DNA of 64,000 bases from Pseudomonas extremorientalis. Lineage in GTDB: Bacteria > Pseudomonadota > Gammaproteobacteria > Pseudomonadales > Pseudomonadaceae. The DNA is taken from NCBI RefSeq assembly GCF_001870465.1, contig NZ_MDGK01000003.1:124001-188000 (forward strand), written 5' to 3'. The position numbers and the translations under genes were made by a program. This document shows, in pieces, positions 48,984 through 57,383 of this stretch. Position 1 is the stretch's first letter. Every line of letters begins with the position of its first letter. A model generated the notes under the pieces. That model searched no databases. It was not told the origin of the DNA and saw only the letters and a program-made list of their open reading frames with translations.

Positions 48984-49259
48984 ATGAAAGCCCAAGCCCG
49001 TCATATCCTGGTGAAAACCAGCGAAGAAGCCGAACAGCTCAAACAGCGCATCGCCAAGGGCGAGGCGTTTGATGTACTGGCCAAGAAGTACTCCACTTGC
49101 CCCTCGGGCAAACGTGGCGGCGACCTGGGCGAAGTGCGGCCCGGGCAAATGGTGGGGGCGATTGATGCGGTGATCTTCAAGAAACCGGTGAAGGTGGTTC
49201 ACGGGCCGATCAAGAGCAAGTTCGGGTATCACCTGGTGCAGGTGTTTTACCGGGATTGA
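48984..49259 (+). CDS. Second parvulin-type peptidyl-prolyl isomerase
   Basis: A 91-residue parvulin, MKAQARHILVKTSEEAEQLK, with FDVLAKKYSTCPSGKRGGDL, GEVRPGQMVGAIDAVIF and KSKFGYHLVQVFYRD. It differs from the copy at 34391 at many positions but has the same fold and length, so this is an old duplication. It follows the hybrid kinase by 43 bases and ends 20 bases before a REP doublet that may terminate it. Confidence 0.94.
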   Translation: MKAQARHILVKTSEEAEQLKQRIAKGEAFDVLAKKYSTCPSGKRGGDLGEVRPGQMVGAIDAVIFKKPVKVVHGPIKSKFGYHLVQVFYRD

Positions 49260-49278
49260 TGGGTTGGCTGCAGACCGC

Positions 49279-49351
49279 TATCGGGGGCAAGCCCCCTCCC
49301 ACATTTGAATAGGTTCACAAATCAAACTGTGGGAGGGGGCTTGCCCCCGAT
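49279..49351. repeat. REP doublet (REPIN) 3, inverted arrangement
   Basis: Here the two REPs face the other way (ATCGGGGGCAAGCCCCC first, then the GTGGGAGGGGGC copy) around a short spacer TTTGAATAGGTTCACA, then AATCAAACTG. The spacer is almost identical to that of REPIN 4. Confidence 0.9.
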
Positions 49352-49368
49352 CCGCCGCAGGCGGCCAT

Positions 49369-50277
49369 TCACCCCCGGGGAATCAGCGCCCCCGGCACCT
49401 GGATAACCCGACTGGCCAACCGATGCCCGGCCAATGCAGCCTGCTTCGGCGAGCTTCCCTTGAGCCGCCCGGCCAGGTACGCCGCACTGAACGAATCCCC
49501 CGCCGCTGTCGTGTCCACCACCTTTTCCACCTTGATCGCCGGCACGCAAAAGCGCTCGCCGTTGCAGCGTATCAGGCACGCATCCGCGCCACGCTTGAGC
49601 ACCACCTCTTCAATCTCCGGATACGCCGCGAACACCTGCTCGCTGTCGGCATAGCCAAACAGCGCACGCTCGTCGTCCTCGGTGAGCAAGGCAATATCCA
49701 CTTCGGCCAGGACACGCCCATACGCAGCACGCGCCGCCTCGACACTCGCCCACAATCGCGGCCGGTAGTTGTTGTCGAACACCACCTTGCCTGCGCGTCG
49801 GCGGGTTTCGATCAGGGTTTGCAGCAAGCGCTCGCGACCGACTTCACCCAGCACTGCCAGGGTGATACCGCTGAAATACACCACGTCATAGTCCGGCAAC
49901 GCGGCCAGGATCGGCTCCGCCGCCGGCGTGGTGAAACAGTCGCGCACGGCGGCTTCGTTGCGCCAATACAGGAATTTGCGCTCGCCGTTGGCGTCGGTCT
50001 GGATGCAATACAAGCCTGGCAAACGTCCAGCCAGGCGCTGGACCCTCCCCAGGCCGAGGCCTTCCTCCGTCCATTGCCGGCACATGGCATCGCTGAAACT
50101 GTCATCGCCCAGGGCGGTGACGTAGTCGACACTGCCGGTATCGCCCAGCTCGCGGCGCAGGTACACCGCCGTGTTCAGGGTATCGCCGCCGAAGCTCTGG
50201 TGCAGGCTCCCGTCGGCACGGTGTTGCAGTTCGATCATGCATTCGCCGATCAGGGCGATGCGGGGTTGGGTGCTCAT
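49369..50277 (-). CDS. kdgK: PfkB-family sugar kinase, likely 2-keto-3-deoxygluconate kinase
   Basis: A 302-residue PfkB (ribokinase-type) kinase. It begins MSTQPRIALIGECMIELQHR, typical of KDG kinases. It has FGGDTLNTAVYLRREL at the sugar site, VYFSGITLAVL, DNNYRPRLW and the catalytic anion-hole motif DTTAAGDSFSAAYL. The ATG at 50277 gives the family N-terminus; a longer frame begins inside REPIN 4. It would make KDG-6-phosphate, the entry point to the Entner-Doudoroff aldolase. It is flanked on both sides by near-identical REP doublets. Confidence 0.85.
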   Translation of the reverse strand: MSTQPRIALIGECMIELQHRADGSLHQSFGGDTLNTAVYLRRELGDTGSVDYVTALGDDSFSDAMCRQWTEEGLGLGRVQRLAGRLPGLYCIQTDANGERKFLYWRNEAAVRDCFTTPAAEPILAALPDYDVVYFSGITLAVLGEVGRERLLQTLIETRRRAGKVVFDNNYRPRLWASVEAARAAYGRVLAEVDIALLTEDDERALFGYADSEQVFAAYPEIEEVVLKRGADACLIRCNGERFCVPAIKVEKVVDTTAAGDSFSAAYLAGRLKGSSPKQAALAGHRLASRVIQVPGALIPRG

Positions 50278-50308
50278 AGCGATAGTCTCGGGAGTGACTG
50301 ATGGCCTC

Positions 50309-50380
50309 ATCGGGGGCAAGCCCCCTCCCACATTTGAATAGGTTCACACATCAAACTGTGGGAGGGGGCTTGCCCCCGAT
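50309..50380. repeat. REP doublet (REPIN) 4, inverted arrangement
   Basis: Same arrangement and orientation as REPIN 3. The spacers differ at one base (CACAAATC against CACACATC). It lies between the PLP-enzyme and kinase genes. Confidence 0.9.
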
Positions 50381-50394
50381 GGGATCGACGCGGT

Positions 50395-51603
50395 CTAGAA
50401 GCAGGTAGGCAGAGACTCAATCACCTGCAACCGCTCATCCACCAGGCAGCCCACCTGCCACTTGTCGAAGGTCAGGCACGGGTGCGAAGTGCCAAAGGAA
50501 ATGATGTCACCAATACGCAGCTCAACCCCCGGCGCCACCGTCATGAACGCATGCTGGTCCATCACCGCGGTGACCTTGCACGCACTCACATCATCGCCTT
50601 CCGCTGGCAGGATACCGGCCTTGTAACGCTTGAGCGGCACCGGCAGGCCGGCATCATAGGCCACGTCGCGCTTGCCCAGGGCGATCACGGCAAAGCCCGG
50701 CTCGGGCAACGACTGCACATGAGCCCAGACTTCCAGGGCCGGGTGCAGGCCTTCATCGAGGTCGCTGCGGCGGTCGAGCACGCAGCATTGCGCTTCTTTG
50801 TAGATGCCATGGTCATGGGCCACGTAGCTGCCGGGACGCAGCACACTGAGGAAGCGGCCGGCGGCGTTCTGTTCTTCGAACGACTCGGCGATCAGGTCGT
50901 ACCAGGCCGAGCCCGACGCGGTGATGATGGGCTTGGGCAGGTCGAAAGAGCCGTTGTTCTGCAAATCCACCGCCAGGCGCACCAGGCTCGCGGCGAAATC
51001 GCGGATACCACTGATGGCGTGCTCGCCGTGGATCACGCCCTCATAGCCTTCGATACCGGTAAGGGCCAGGGCCGGCTGGGCCTTGATCGCCTTGGCCAGT
51101 TCGCGCACTTCCTGCTCGCTGCGGCAACCGCAACGGCCGCCGACCACGCCGTACTCGATCATCACGTTCAGGCGCAGGCCACGGGCGGCGAAGAACAGCC
51201 CCAGGTCGGCGACGTTGTCCGGGTGATCGACCATGCAGTGGAAGTCGAAGTCCTTGTCGGCCAGCAGGTCAGCGATCAATGCCATGTTCGGCGCGCCCAC
51301 CAGTTGGTTGGCCATCAGCACGCGGCGCACGCCACCGGCATACGCGGCGCGGGTCTGCACGGCGTTGGCCAGGGTGATGCCCCAGGCGCCTGCCTCGATC
51401 TGACGCTGGAACAGCGCCGGCATCATGCTGGTCTTGCCGTGGGGCGCGAGCTGCGCGCCGCTCTTGCTGACAAAGTCCTGCATCCAGCGGATGTTGTGTT
51501 CCAGCGCATCGCGGTGCAGCACCAGGGCCGGCAGGCTGACGTCGCGGACCAGATGGGCACCGACGGCGGCGGCGCCTTTTTCAACGGCATTGATGGCAGA
51601 CAT
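50395..51603 (-). CDS. Fold-III PLP enzyme of the D-threonine aldolase/D-serine dehydratase family
   Basis: A 402-residue alanine-racemase-fold enzyme. PLP is held by Lys57 in APHGKTSM. The barrel includes GAWGITLANAVQTRAAYAGG, VLMANQLVG, VMIEYGVVGGRCGCRS and GIEGYEGVIHGEH. The C-terminal domain has the metal-site pattern SHPC (His374, Cys376), as in zinc-dependent eukaryotic-type D-serine dehydratases. The family performs deamination of D-3-hydroxyamino acids or aldol cleavage. Next to a KDG-type kinase and RidA, a D-glucosaminate dehydratase role (releasing ammonia and KDG) is my preferred reading. D-serine or D-threonine deaminase is the alternative. Confidence 0.85.
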   Translation of the reverse strand: MSAINAVEKGAAAVGAHLVRDVSLPALVLHRDALEHNIRWMQDFVSKSGAQLAPHGKTSMMPALFQRQIEAGAWGITLANAVQTRAAYAGGVRRVLMANQLVGAPNMALIADLLADKDFDFHCMVDHPDNVADLGLFFAARGLRLNVMIEYGVVGGRCGCRSEQEVRELAKAIKAQPALALTGIEGYEGVIHGEHAISGIRDFAASLVRLAVDLQNNGSFDLPKPIITASGSAWYDLIAESFEEQNAAGRFLSVLRPGSYVAHDHGIYKEAQCCVLDRRSDLDEGLHPALEVWAHVQSLPEPGFAVIALGKRDVAYDAGLPVPLKRYKAGILPAEGDDVSACKVTAVMDQHAFMTVAPGVELRIGDIISFGTSHPCLTFDKWQVGCLVDERLQVIESLPTCF

Positions 51604-51612
51604 GAAATGCTC

Positions 51613-52377
51613 CTATTCGTTGATGCGACGGGCCAGGTTGTTGGCACTTTCGATCAACACCCGGCGATAGTCGTTGTAATTTTTGATCGCATCGGCGCGC
51701 GGAGCGACGATGCACAGGGTCGCAATGCTGATGCCTTGCGCGTCCCGCACCGGGGCGGCAAAGCAATGGGTAAAGGTGTCGGCCACACTGTCGAAGGAAA
51801 AGAAACCATCGAGGGTGGCCTGACGGATTTGTGCCAGGAAGGTATCCAGCGGCAAGCGCTGGCCATCCGGCAGGATAAAATCATCGTGATCGATCAGGTC
51901 GACGATCTGCTGGTCGCTCAAGTGCCCCAGCAACAGGCGCCCGGAAGCGGTCCAGGGGATCGGCGCGTTTTCGCCGATGTCCGAAGAAATACGAAAATGC
52001 CGCTCGCCCTCGCGCATCAGCGCCACCGTGTACTTGCGCCCGTTCAGCAGGCACATCTGCGCGGTTTCGTGGGTCTGGCTGACAATCTCCTGCAAGGCGT
52101 GGTCGGCCTCGCGGGTCAGGTCGAAATGCCGCAGGTGTGCCTGGCCCAGGAAATACAGCTGGCGGCCGAGGTAGACGTGACCGTCCTTGCCCACCGTTTC
52201 CAGGATGCGTCGCTCCAGCAGTGACGCGACCAATTCGTAGACGGTGGATTTGGGGCTGCCGATGCCGCTGGCAATATCATTCGGGCGCAGGGGCTGGCCG
52301 ATTTCCTTGAGAAAATCGAGGATATCGAATGCCCGGTCCAGGCCTTTGGCGCGGCGTTTGATGGTGTCTTCGGTCAT
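51613..52377 (-). CDS. IclR-family transcriptional regulator
   Basis: A 254-residue regulator with an N-terminal winged helix-turn-helix (ALDRAFDILDFLKEIG-like start, then LRPNDIASGIGSPKSTVYEL) and the C-terminal IclR effector domain (YFLGQAHLRHFDLTREADHA, ETAQMCLLNGRKYTVAL, and SIATLCIVAPRADAI near the end). I chose the ATG at 52377; the longer frame to 52572 runs through a REP doublet. Ten bases separate it from the PLP-enzyme gene. It probably senses the substrate or KDG and controls this cluster. Confidence 0.92.
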   Translation of the reverse strand: MTEDTIKRRAKGLDRAFDILDFLKEIGQPLRPNDIASGIGSPKSTVYELVASLLERRILETVGKDGHVYLGRQLYFLGQAHLRHFDLTREADHALQEIVSQTHETAQMCLLNGRKYTVALMREGERHFRISSDIGENAPIPWTASGRLLLGHLSDQQIVDLIDHDDFILPDGQRLPLDTFLAQIRQATLDGFFSFDSVADTFTHCFAAPVRDAQGISIATLCIVAPRADAIKNYNDYRRVLIESANNLARRINE

Positions 52378-52423
52378 GGCAGCCTTCGATTCCTGTAAAA
52401 ATGCTGTGATCTGCGCAGATCCT

Positions 52424-52514
52424 TGTGGGAGGGGGCTTGCCCCCGATAGCGGCGAGCCAGTGACCTGTGCTTGTGCTGACACACCTTCATCGGGGGCAAG
52501 CCCCCTCCCACATT
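52424..52514. repeat. REP doublet (REPIN) 5
   Basis: Inverted pair in the same arrangement as REPINs 1 and 2, with its own loop. It sits between ridA and the IclR gene and could separate the transporter transcript from the enzyme transcript. Confidence 0.9.
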
Positions 52515-52544
52515 GGATTTTCCGTGGTTTCAAGAATGGGGCAT

Positions 52545-52934
52545 TTAGCCCTTTTTCTTGTAGGCCACGCAATCGATCTCCACCTTGCAGTCGACCATCA
52601 TGTTCGCCTGCACACAGGCCCGCGCCGGGGCATGTTCCGGGGTGAAGTATTCGCCGAAGACTTTATTGAAACTCCAGAAGTCCCGCGGGTCCTCCAGCCA
52701 TACCCCCACGCGCACCACATCTTTCAATTCGTAGCCAGCCTCTTCGAGGATCGCCACCACGTTGCGCATGGTCTGCCGGGTTTGCTCAATGATGCCGCCA
52801 GTGATGATTTCGCCATCCACCGCAGGCACCTGGCCCGAGACGTACAACCAACCGTCCGCTTCCACGGCGCGGGCGAAAGGACGGGGTTGGCCGCCGCCGG
52901 CAGTACTGCCGGCACCATAACGAGTAATGCTCAT
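52545..52934 (-). CDS. RidA-family enamine/imine deaminase
   Basis: A 129-residue RidA (YjgF) protein starting MSITRYGAGSTAGGGQPRPF. It has ADGWLYVSGQVPAVDGEI, QTRQTMRNVVAILEEAGY, VRVGVWLEDPRDFWSFNKVF, the active-site arginine in PARACVQ and the C-terminal glutamate in DCKVEIDCVAY. RidA proteins hydrolyse reactive enamines released by PLP dehydratases, which fits the PLP enzyme in the same cluster. The ATG at 52934 follows the ATPase gene by 16 bases. Confidence 0.92.
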   Translation of the reverse strand: MSITRYGAGSTAGGGQPRPFARAVEADGWLYVSGQVPAVDGEIITGGIIEQTRQTMRNVVAILEEAGYELKDVVRVGVWLEDPRDFWSFNKVFGEYFTPEHAPARACVQANMMVDCKVEIDCVAYKKKG

Positions 52935-52950
52935 AACAACAGGCTCCTGA

Positions 52951-53733
52951 TTAAAAACGAATGTTCTTGAGAAATTCCGCCAGGCGCGGCGATTGCGGGC
53001 GTTCGAAGATGTCCTTCGAGGTGCCCTGCTCTTCAATGCGGCCCTGGTTCATAAACACGATCTTGTCCGAGACTTCATAGGCAAAGCGCATTTCGTGGGT
53101 GACCAGCAGCATGGTCATGCCCTCTTCCGCCAGGCCCTTGATCACGCTGAGGACTTCGCCCACCAGTTCCGGGTCGAGGGCCGAGGTGACTTCGTCGAAC
53201 AGCATCAGGCTGGGGTTCATGGCAATCGCGCGGGCAATCGCCACACGTTGTTGCTGGCCGCCGGACAACTGGCCGGGAAAGTGGTTACGACGCTCCAGAA
53301 GTCCTACACGATCCAACCATTTTTCCGCGAGCGCCACCGCCTCGTCCTTAGGCATTTTCTTAACTTTCAATAAGCCCAGGGTGACGTTTTGCAACGCCGT
53401 CAAATGCGGGAACAGGTTGAACTGCTGGAATGCCATGCCGGTCATGGCCCGATGCTGGGCAATCACACGCTCGGGGTGACGCACGCGCTTACCGGCAACC
53501 TCGCTGTAGCCGATGGACTCGCCATCCAGGGTGATCTGCCCGCCCTGGAACTCTTCCAGCAGGTTGACGCAACGCAACAGGGTGGTCTTGCCCGAGCCGC
53601 TGGAGCCGATCAGGGTCACCACGTTGCCGCGCTGCATCGACAGGTCGACGCCCTTGAGCACTTCCACCTGGCCGTACTGCTTGCGCAGGCCGCTAATGTT
53701 CAGCAGTGGTGGGTTGGTTTGAGGTTGGTTCAT
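52951..53733 (-). CDS. Polar amino-acid-type ABC transporter ATPase
   Basis: A 260-residue ABC ATPase of the GlnQ/HisP class: [67 protein letters not shown] and the switch histidine in VTHEMRFA. It overlaps the upstream permease gene by four bases. It belongs to a complete binding protein-permease-permease-ATPase set on this strand. Confidence 0.95.
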   Translation of the reverse strand: MNQPQTNPPLLNISGLRKQYGQVEVLKGVDLSMQRGNVVTLIGSSGSGKTTLLRCVNLLEEFQGGQITLDGESIGYSEVAGKRVRHPERVIAQHRAMTGMAFQQFNLFPHLTALQNVTLGLLKVKKMPKDEAVALAEKWLDRVGLLERRNHFPGQLSGGQQQRVAIARAIAMNPSLMLFDEVTSALDPELVGEVLSVIKGLAEEGMTMLLVTHEMRFAYEVSDKIVFMNQGRIEEQGTSKDIFERPQSPRLAEFLKNIRF

Positions 53734-54392
53734 GGCAAGGCCACCCGCTTTTCAATGTAGCGCCCGAATAACTCGATGGCGTAGTTGATGACAAAGAACA
53801 TAAAGCCTGCGAACAGGTAAAACTCCAGGGTCATGAAGGTGCGTGCGATCACTTGCTGAGTGCTCAACAGCAACTCGGCCACGCCGATCACCGAGAGCAG
53901 GGTCGAGGCCTTGACGATTTCCGTGGAGGAGTTGACCCAGGTCGGCAGGATCTGGCGCAGCGCCTGGGGCAGCAACACATAACCCAGGGACTGATAGAAC
54001 GTCAGGCCAATCGCCTTGCCCGCTTCCAGTTGCCCACGGGGAATGGCTTGCAGCGCACCGCGCACGATTTCCGAGACGTGGGAGCCGCAGAACAGCGTCA
54101 ACCCGACCGCACCGGCCTGGAACGCGGTGATCTGCCAACCGAGCGCCGGCAGCATGTAAAAGCACGCCAGTACCAGCACAAACACCGGCGTGCCCCGGAT
54201 CAGGTCGACGTACAGCCGGAACGGCGCACGCATCCAGAACTTGCCGTAGGTCAGGATCAACCCGGCGACGATGCCAATCAGGGTGCCAAAGATAATCGCC
54301 AATGCGGACACATAAACACTGGCCTGGAAGCCCGCCCAGAGGGTATCCCGGGCGATCCACAACTCATGCAGCCAGCTGGGGGATTCGTACAT
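53730..54392 (-). CDS. Amino-acid-type ABC permease (second)
   Basis: A 220-residue His/Glu/Gln-type permease with about five helices. Typical segments are [60 protein letters not shown] and [19 protein letters not shown]. It forms the channel with the permease at 54404, from which it is separated by 11 bases. Confidence 0.94.
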   Translation of the reverse strand: MYESPSWLHELWIARDTLWAGFQASVYVSALAIIFGTLIGIVAGLILTYGKFWMRAPFRLYVDLIRGTPVFVLVLACFYMLPALGWQITAFQAGAVGLTLFCGSHVSEIVRGALQAIPRGQLEAGKAIGLTFYQSLGYVLLPQALRQILPTWVNSSTEIVKASTLLSVIGVAELLLSTQQVIARTFMTLEFYLFAGFMFFVINYAIELFGRYIEKRVALP

Positions 54393-54403
54393 GGAAACCT
54401 CTC

Positions 54404-55066
54404 TTAACGACGGATCGCCAGACGCTGTTCCAGGTAACGGAGCAGCATGGCAATGAGGTAACAGGCGGCCACGTAGAGCGCGGTCGTGACCAGCCAGGTT
54501 TCAATCACCCGGTAGCTCTCGACGTTGATCTTGCGGGCGTAATAGGTCAGCTCCGGCACCGCGATGGCGGCGGCGAGCGAGGTGTCCTTGAACAGCGAAA
54601 TGAAGTTGTTCGACAGCGCGGGCAACACATTGCGCAGCATCACCGGCACGGTGATGTAGGCACGGATACGCCACTCGCCCAGACCGATGGCCAGCCCGGC
54701 TTCACGCAAGCCCTTGGGAATATTCAGCAGCCCGGCGCGGAATACTTCGGTCAGATAAGCCCCGGCGTACAACGACAAGGTGATGATGAACGACGGGATC
54801 TTGTCCAGGCGGATGCCCAGGCTGGGCAAGGCGAAGTAGATCAGCAGGATCAGCACGAGGATCGGCGTATTGCGGATCACCGTCACATACACCGAGGCCA
54901 GCACGCGCAGTGCCTTGTGTTTCGACAGCATGGCAAATGCCATCATCAGGCCGATCACGCAGCCGATCGCGATCGACAGCAGCGCCAGCTCGAGGCCCAG
55001 GCCGAGCCCCGCCAGCAAGCTGGGGAAGTCGCGCCATACGGCGGCAAAGTTCAACTGATAGTTCAT
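54404..55066 (-). CDS. Amino-acid-type ABC permease (first)
   Basis: A 220-residue permease of the same family: LLAGLGLGLELALLSIAIGC, YVTVIRNTPILVLILLIYFA, LTEVFRAGLLNIPKGLREAG, VMLRNVLPALSNNFISLFKD. The second permease gene follows. It lies 51 bases after the binding-protein gene on the minus strand. Confidence 0.94.
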   Translation of the reverse strand: MNYQLNFAAVWRDFPSLLAGLGLGLELALLSIAIGCVIGLMMAFAMLSKHKALRVLASVYVTVIRNTPILVLILLIYFALPSLGIRLDKIPSFIITLSLYAGAYLTEVFRAGLLNIPKGLREAGLAIGLGEWRIRAYITVPVMLRNVLPALSNNFISLFKDTSLAAAIAVPELTYYARKINVESYRVIETWLVTTALYVAACYLIAMLLRYLEQRLAIRR

Positions 55067-55117
55067 GGTCAGCAGTACCTGATTGGGGCGCCGTCAGCGA
55101 CGCCCCAGGTTTTCGAT

Positions 55118-55966
55118 TTACTTGAACTCAACCGGGAAGCCGATCGCAGGTTCCGGCAGATCCACGCCGAACCATTGCTTGAACGAGGCCTTGTAGGTGG
55201 GGAACTCCACGCCGGTCATGGCTTCATGCAGCGCGGTGTTGACGAAGTTCAGCCAGTCCTGATCGCCACGCTTGACGGCGCACGCATAGGTTTGCGGGCT
55301 CCAGGCGTAAGCCGGGCTGCGGTAGCGGCCTGGGTTCTGCACCATCAGGTACTTGACCGAGGACTGGTCGGTGGCGGCGGCATCGGCGCGACCGGAGTTC
55401 ACCGCCTGGTACATCAGGTCGACGCTGTCGTACTGGTCGACCTTGGCTTTGGGCAGCGCCTGGTGCACCAGTTCTTCGGCGTAGACGTTTTGCAGCACCG
55501 CTACGGTGACGCTGTCGCCGGCGGCCTGCAGGTCTTCGATCTCTTTGTACTTGCTGTTGTTGGGCAGCAGCAGGCCCACGCCTTCGCGGTAGTACGGCAG
55601 GGTGAAGGCCACCTGCTGGGCGCGGCTGGCGGTGACGGTGATGAACTGGCAACTCATGTCGACCTTGTCGGTCAGCAGGTTGGGAATCCGCGCATCAGAG
55701 GACTGCACCACGAACTCGACCTTGCTCGGGTCGTTGAACAAGCCTTTGGCCACGATGCGGCCGATGTCGATATCAAAACCCTGCAACTTGCCATCCGCTC
55801 CCTGGAAGTGCCACGGCGCATTGGTACTGCCTGTACCCACGATCAGATGCCCACGCTTGAGCACATCATCGAGCTTGCTGTCCGCCGCCTGCACTACGCT
55901 TACGAGGGAAGCCGATGCGGCGAAGAGAAAAACACACGCTTTGAATACGGAAGGTCGGTGATGCAT
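55118..55966 (-). CDS. Amino-acid-type periplasmic substrate-binding protein
   Basis: A 282-residue solute-binding protein (SBP family 3). The ATG at 55966 gives a signal peptide (MHHRPSVFKACVFLFAAS, cleavage after VVQA). The mature chain has LDDVLKRGHLIVGTGSTNAP, GFDIDIGRIVAKGLF, VVQSSDARIPNLLTDKVDM, and TVTASRAQQVAFTLPYYREG. The ligand cannot be read from sequence. With the enzymes downstream, an amino sugar acid or D-amino acid is likely. GGAG lies nine bases before the start. Confidence 0.94.
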   Translation of the reverse strand: MHHRPSVFKACVFLFAASASLVSVVQAADSKLDDVLKRGHLIVGTGSTNAPWHFQGADGKLQGFDIDIGRIVAKGLFNDPSKVEFVVQSSDARIPNLLTDKVDMSCQFITVTASRAQQVAFTLPYYREGVGLLLPNNSKYKEIEDLQAAGDSVTVAVLQNVYAEELVHQALPKAKVDQYDSVDLMYQAVNSGRADAAATDQSSVKYLMVQNPGRYRSPAYAWSPQTYACAVKRGDQDWLNFVNTALHEAMTGVEFPTYKASFKQWFGVDLPEPAIGFPVEFK

Positions 55967-55988
55967 GACAAGCACTCCAGGAGTTGTG

Positions 55989-56028
55989 TATTCCGCTATA
56001 CCGGAACTTAGTATGTAACAACGGAATA
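55989..56028. promoter_or_regulatory. Nested inverted repeats upstream of the ABC operon, possible IclR operator
   Basis: TATTCCG (55989-55995) and CGGAATA (56022-56028) form a perfect 7-bp inverted repeat. A further CGGAA at 56002-56006 pairs with the same left arm across six bases. The site is 23-62 bases upstream of the binding-protein start. The rest of the gap to 56301 holds no gene I can support. Confidence 0.4.
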
Positions 56029-56301
56029 GACAGCAGAAAGTGTGCCACACGCGGTAACAGAAAAACATGTGGGAAATAAAATCTTTAAAAATCAGTTGGA
56101 TAAATATGAATAGGCGATGAGGCCTTGCGCCACTGCCTACAATCGCTTTGCTACCCAAGACCCCATAGGGCGTGACAGACCCAATCGCACGCCCTGCAAC
56201 GGTGTTACTGCGCACTATCGCAGTGCGTAAGGGCCGTGGAAAAAACGCGATGCTGGGCTAGCATCAATCTAAATTTTACGCAGCACCTGTAGGAGCCTGC
56301 C

Positions 56302-56553
56302 TTGATAAAATTCGGCGTTACCCTGTTAGTGTTCTCCCTTCTCGTGGCCGGCAACGCCTCGGCCAGCAACGACCGTCGCGAATGCAAGGCAGAGCTGCGC
56401 AAGCTGAACGAAGCCTTGAGCACCAATTACACCAGCCAGAACCACCACGGCTACCGCCAGGCAAAAGCCTCTAGGGATAACCTGGAATACAAGAAATGCG
56501 CGAGCCAGGCGCGCAAGGCGCGGGAACGCGTGGAGCGTGACGCTCACCTGTGA
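56302..56553 (+). CDS. Small secreted protein of unknown function
   Basis: An 83-residue protein starting at TTG with AGGAG seven bases upstream. It has a signal peptide (IKFGVTLLVFSLLVAGNASA, cleavage near SASA-SND) and a basic, helical mature part with two cysteines (RRECKAEL and YKKCASQA) that could form a disulfide in the periplasm. I do not recognise the family. The TTG start and clear ribosome site support a real gene. Confidence 0.7.
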   Translation: MIKFGVTLLVFSLLVAGNASASNDRRECKAELRKLNEALSTNYTSQNHHGYRQAKASRDNLEYKKCASQARKARERVERDAHL

Positions 56554-56628
56554 AGGTTGACAGTAGACGACAGTGATTCCTCGACTTAGCGTGGGCAGAC
56601 ACTCGCACTGTCCAGGAGGATCACTATC

Positions 56629-56982
56629 ATGGGAATTGCCACCGCAACCATTACCAACGCCGAGGAATATGAAAAGGTACTGAGTACCTCCCACCCCGTG
56701 TTTCTGTTGTTTGTTTCAGCTCACTGCCCGGCGTGCGCGGACGCCGGCCCATTGTTCGAACTGATTGCTGCCAAGTATCCCGATATCGTGAGCCTGGTAC
56801 TGGACTGCGCAAACACCCCGAAACATCCCCATGTCACGGGCACGCCTACCTTGTTGGTTTACTTCATGGGCGAACTGATGGAAATTCTCAAGGGTTTCGG
56901 CCCCATTGAAGATCAGGAAAAAACTGTGGAAGAGCTTTTCAACCGCTACACCCAGTGCCCCCTCTTGCACAGTGCGACCTAG
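56629..56982 (+). CDS. Thioredoxin-fold protein
   Basis: A 117-residue cytoplasmic thioredoxin-like protein. The active site is CPAC in VFLLFVSAHCPACADAGPLF, followed by VSLVLDCAN and the cis-proline loop VTGTPTLLVYFMG. There is no signal peptide. The CPAC motif differs from the CGPC of classical thioredoxin, and an extra cysteine lies near the C-terminus (TQCPLL). AGGAGG precedes the ATG. The redox partner is unknown. Confidence 0.82.
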   Translation: MGIATATITNAEEYEKVLSTSHPVFLLFVSAHCPACADAGPLFELIAAKYPDIVSLVLDCANTPKHPHVTGTPTLLVYFMGELMEILKGFGPIEDQEKTVEELFNRYTQCPLLHSAT

Positions 56983-57024
56983 CGTCCAGGCTGCTCAAAG
57001 CAGGCTCAGCCACCAGATTCAGCA

Positions 57025-57246
57025 ATGTTCAAGACCATTGAAATCGAAGTCCTGAAACAACGCCCCTCGCCCGCCCTGCAACTTGAGTTCGCCCAGCATG
57101 ATTTCGAGCGACTCAAGTCATTCTGCCTGCTGATCTACATCGCGATCATCCCATTGGTTACTCATCCGCTGATCAAAGGCTTGTCGATGGATCTGCAGCC
57201 CAGCGGGGCGATCCTGACAGGGCTTGCGTTTCACACGCGCGCATAA
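57025..57246 (+). CDS. Small protein of unknown function with one hydrophobic segment
   Basis: A 73-residue frame, MFKTIEIEVLKQRPSPALQL, with a hydrophobic stretch FCLLIYIAIIPLVTHPLI. Codon use is normal for this genome, with G or C in most third positions, but I see no good ribosome site and no family match. A short perfect hairpin, TCACGC-cccgt-GCGTGA, lies just after its stop (57252-57268). It may be a real small membrane-associated protein, or chance. Confidence 0.45.
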   Translation: MFKTIEIEVLKQRPSPALQLEFAQHDFERLKSFCLLIYIAIIPLVTHPLIKGLSMDLQPSGAILTGLAFHTRA

Positions 57247-57383
57247 ACCGATCACGCCCCGTGCGTGACAGACAGCGCATCGAAATGCTTTACCGGGCGG
57301 CCACTTACTGGATAATAGCCAAATGCCTTCATTGAGTTAATGTTCGGCACCACCTCTACCGCCTCGATGGATTTCTTCTGCGT

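Noticed and set aside
50482..52224. A 580-codon plus-strand frame
   Set aside because: It is antisense to the PLP enzyme and IclR genes and has no start context or recognisable domain.
49322..52572. Minus-strand extensions and short frames beginning MGGGLPPM or running through GRGLAPD
   Set aside because: These N-termini are translated REP sequence. Internal starts with good ribosome sites give normal family lengths.
54302..56011. A 569-codon plus-strand frame
   Set aside because: It lies opposite three ABC-transporter genes with clear motifs. Its product is low in hydrophobic order and has no family features.
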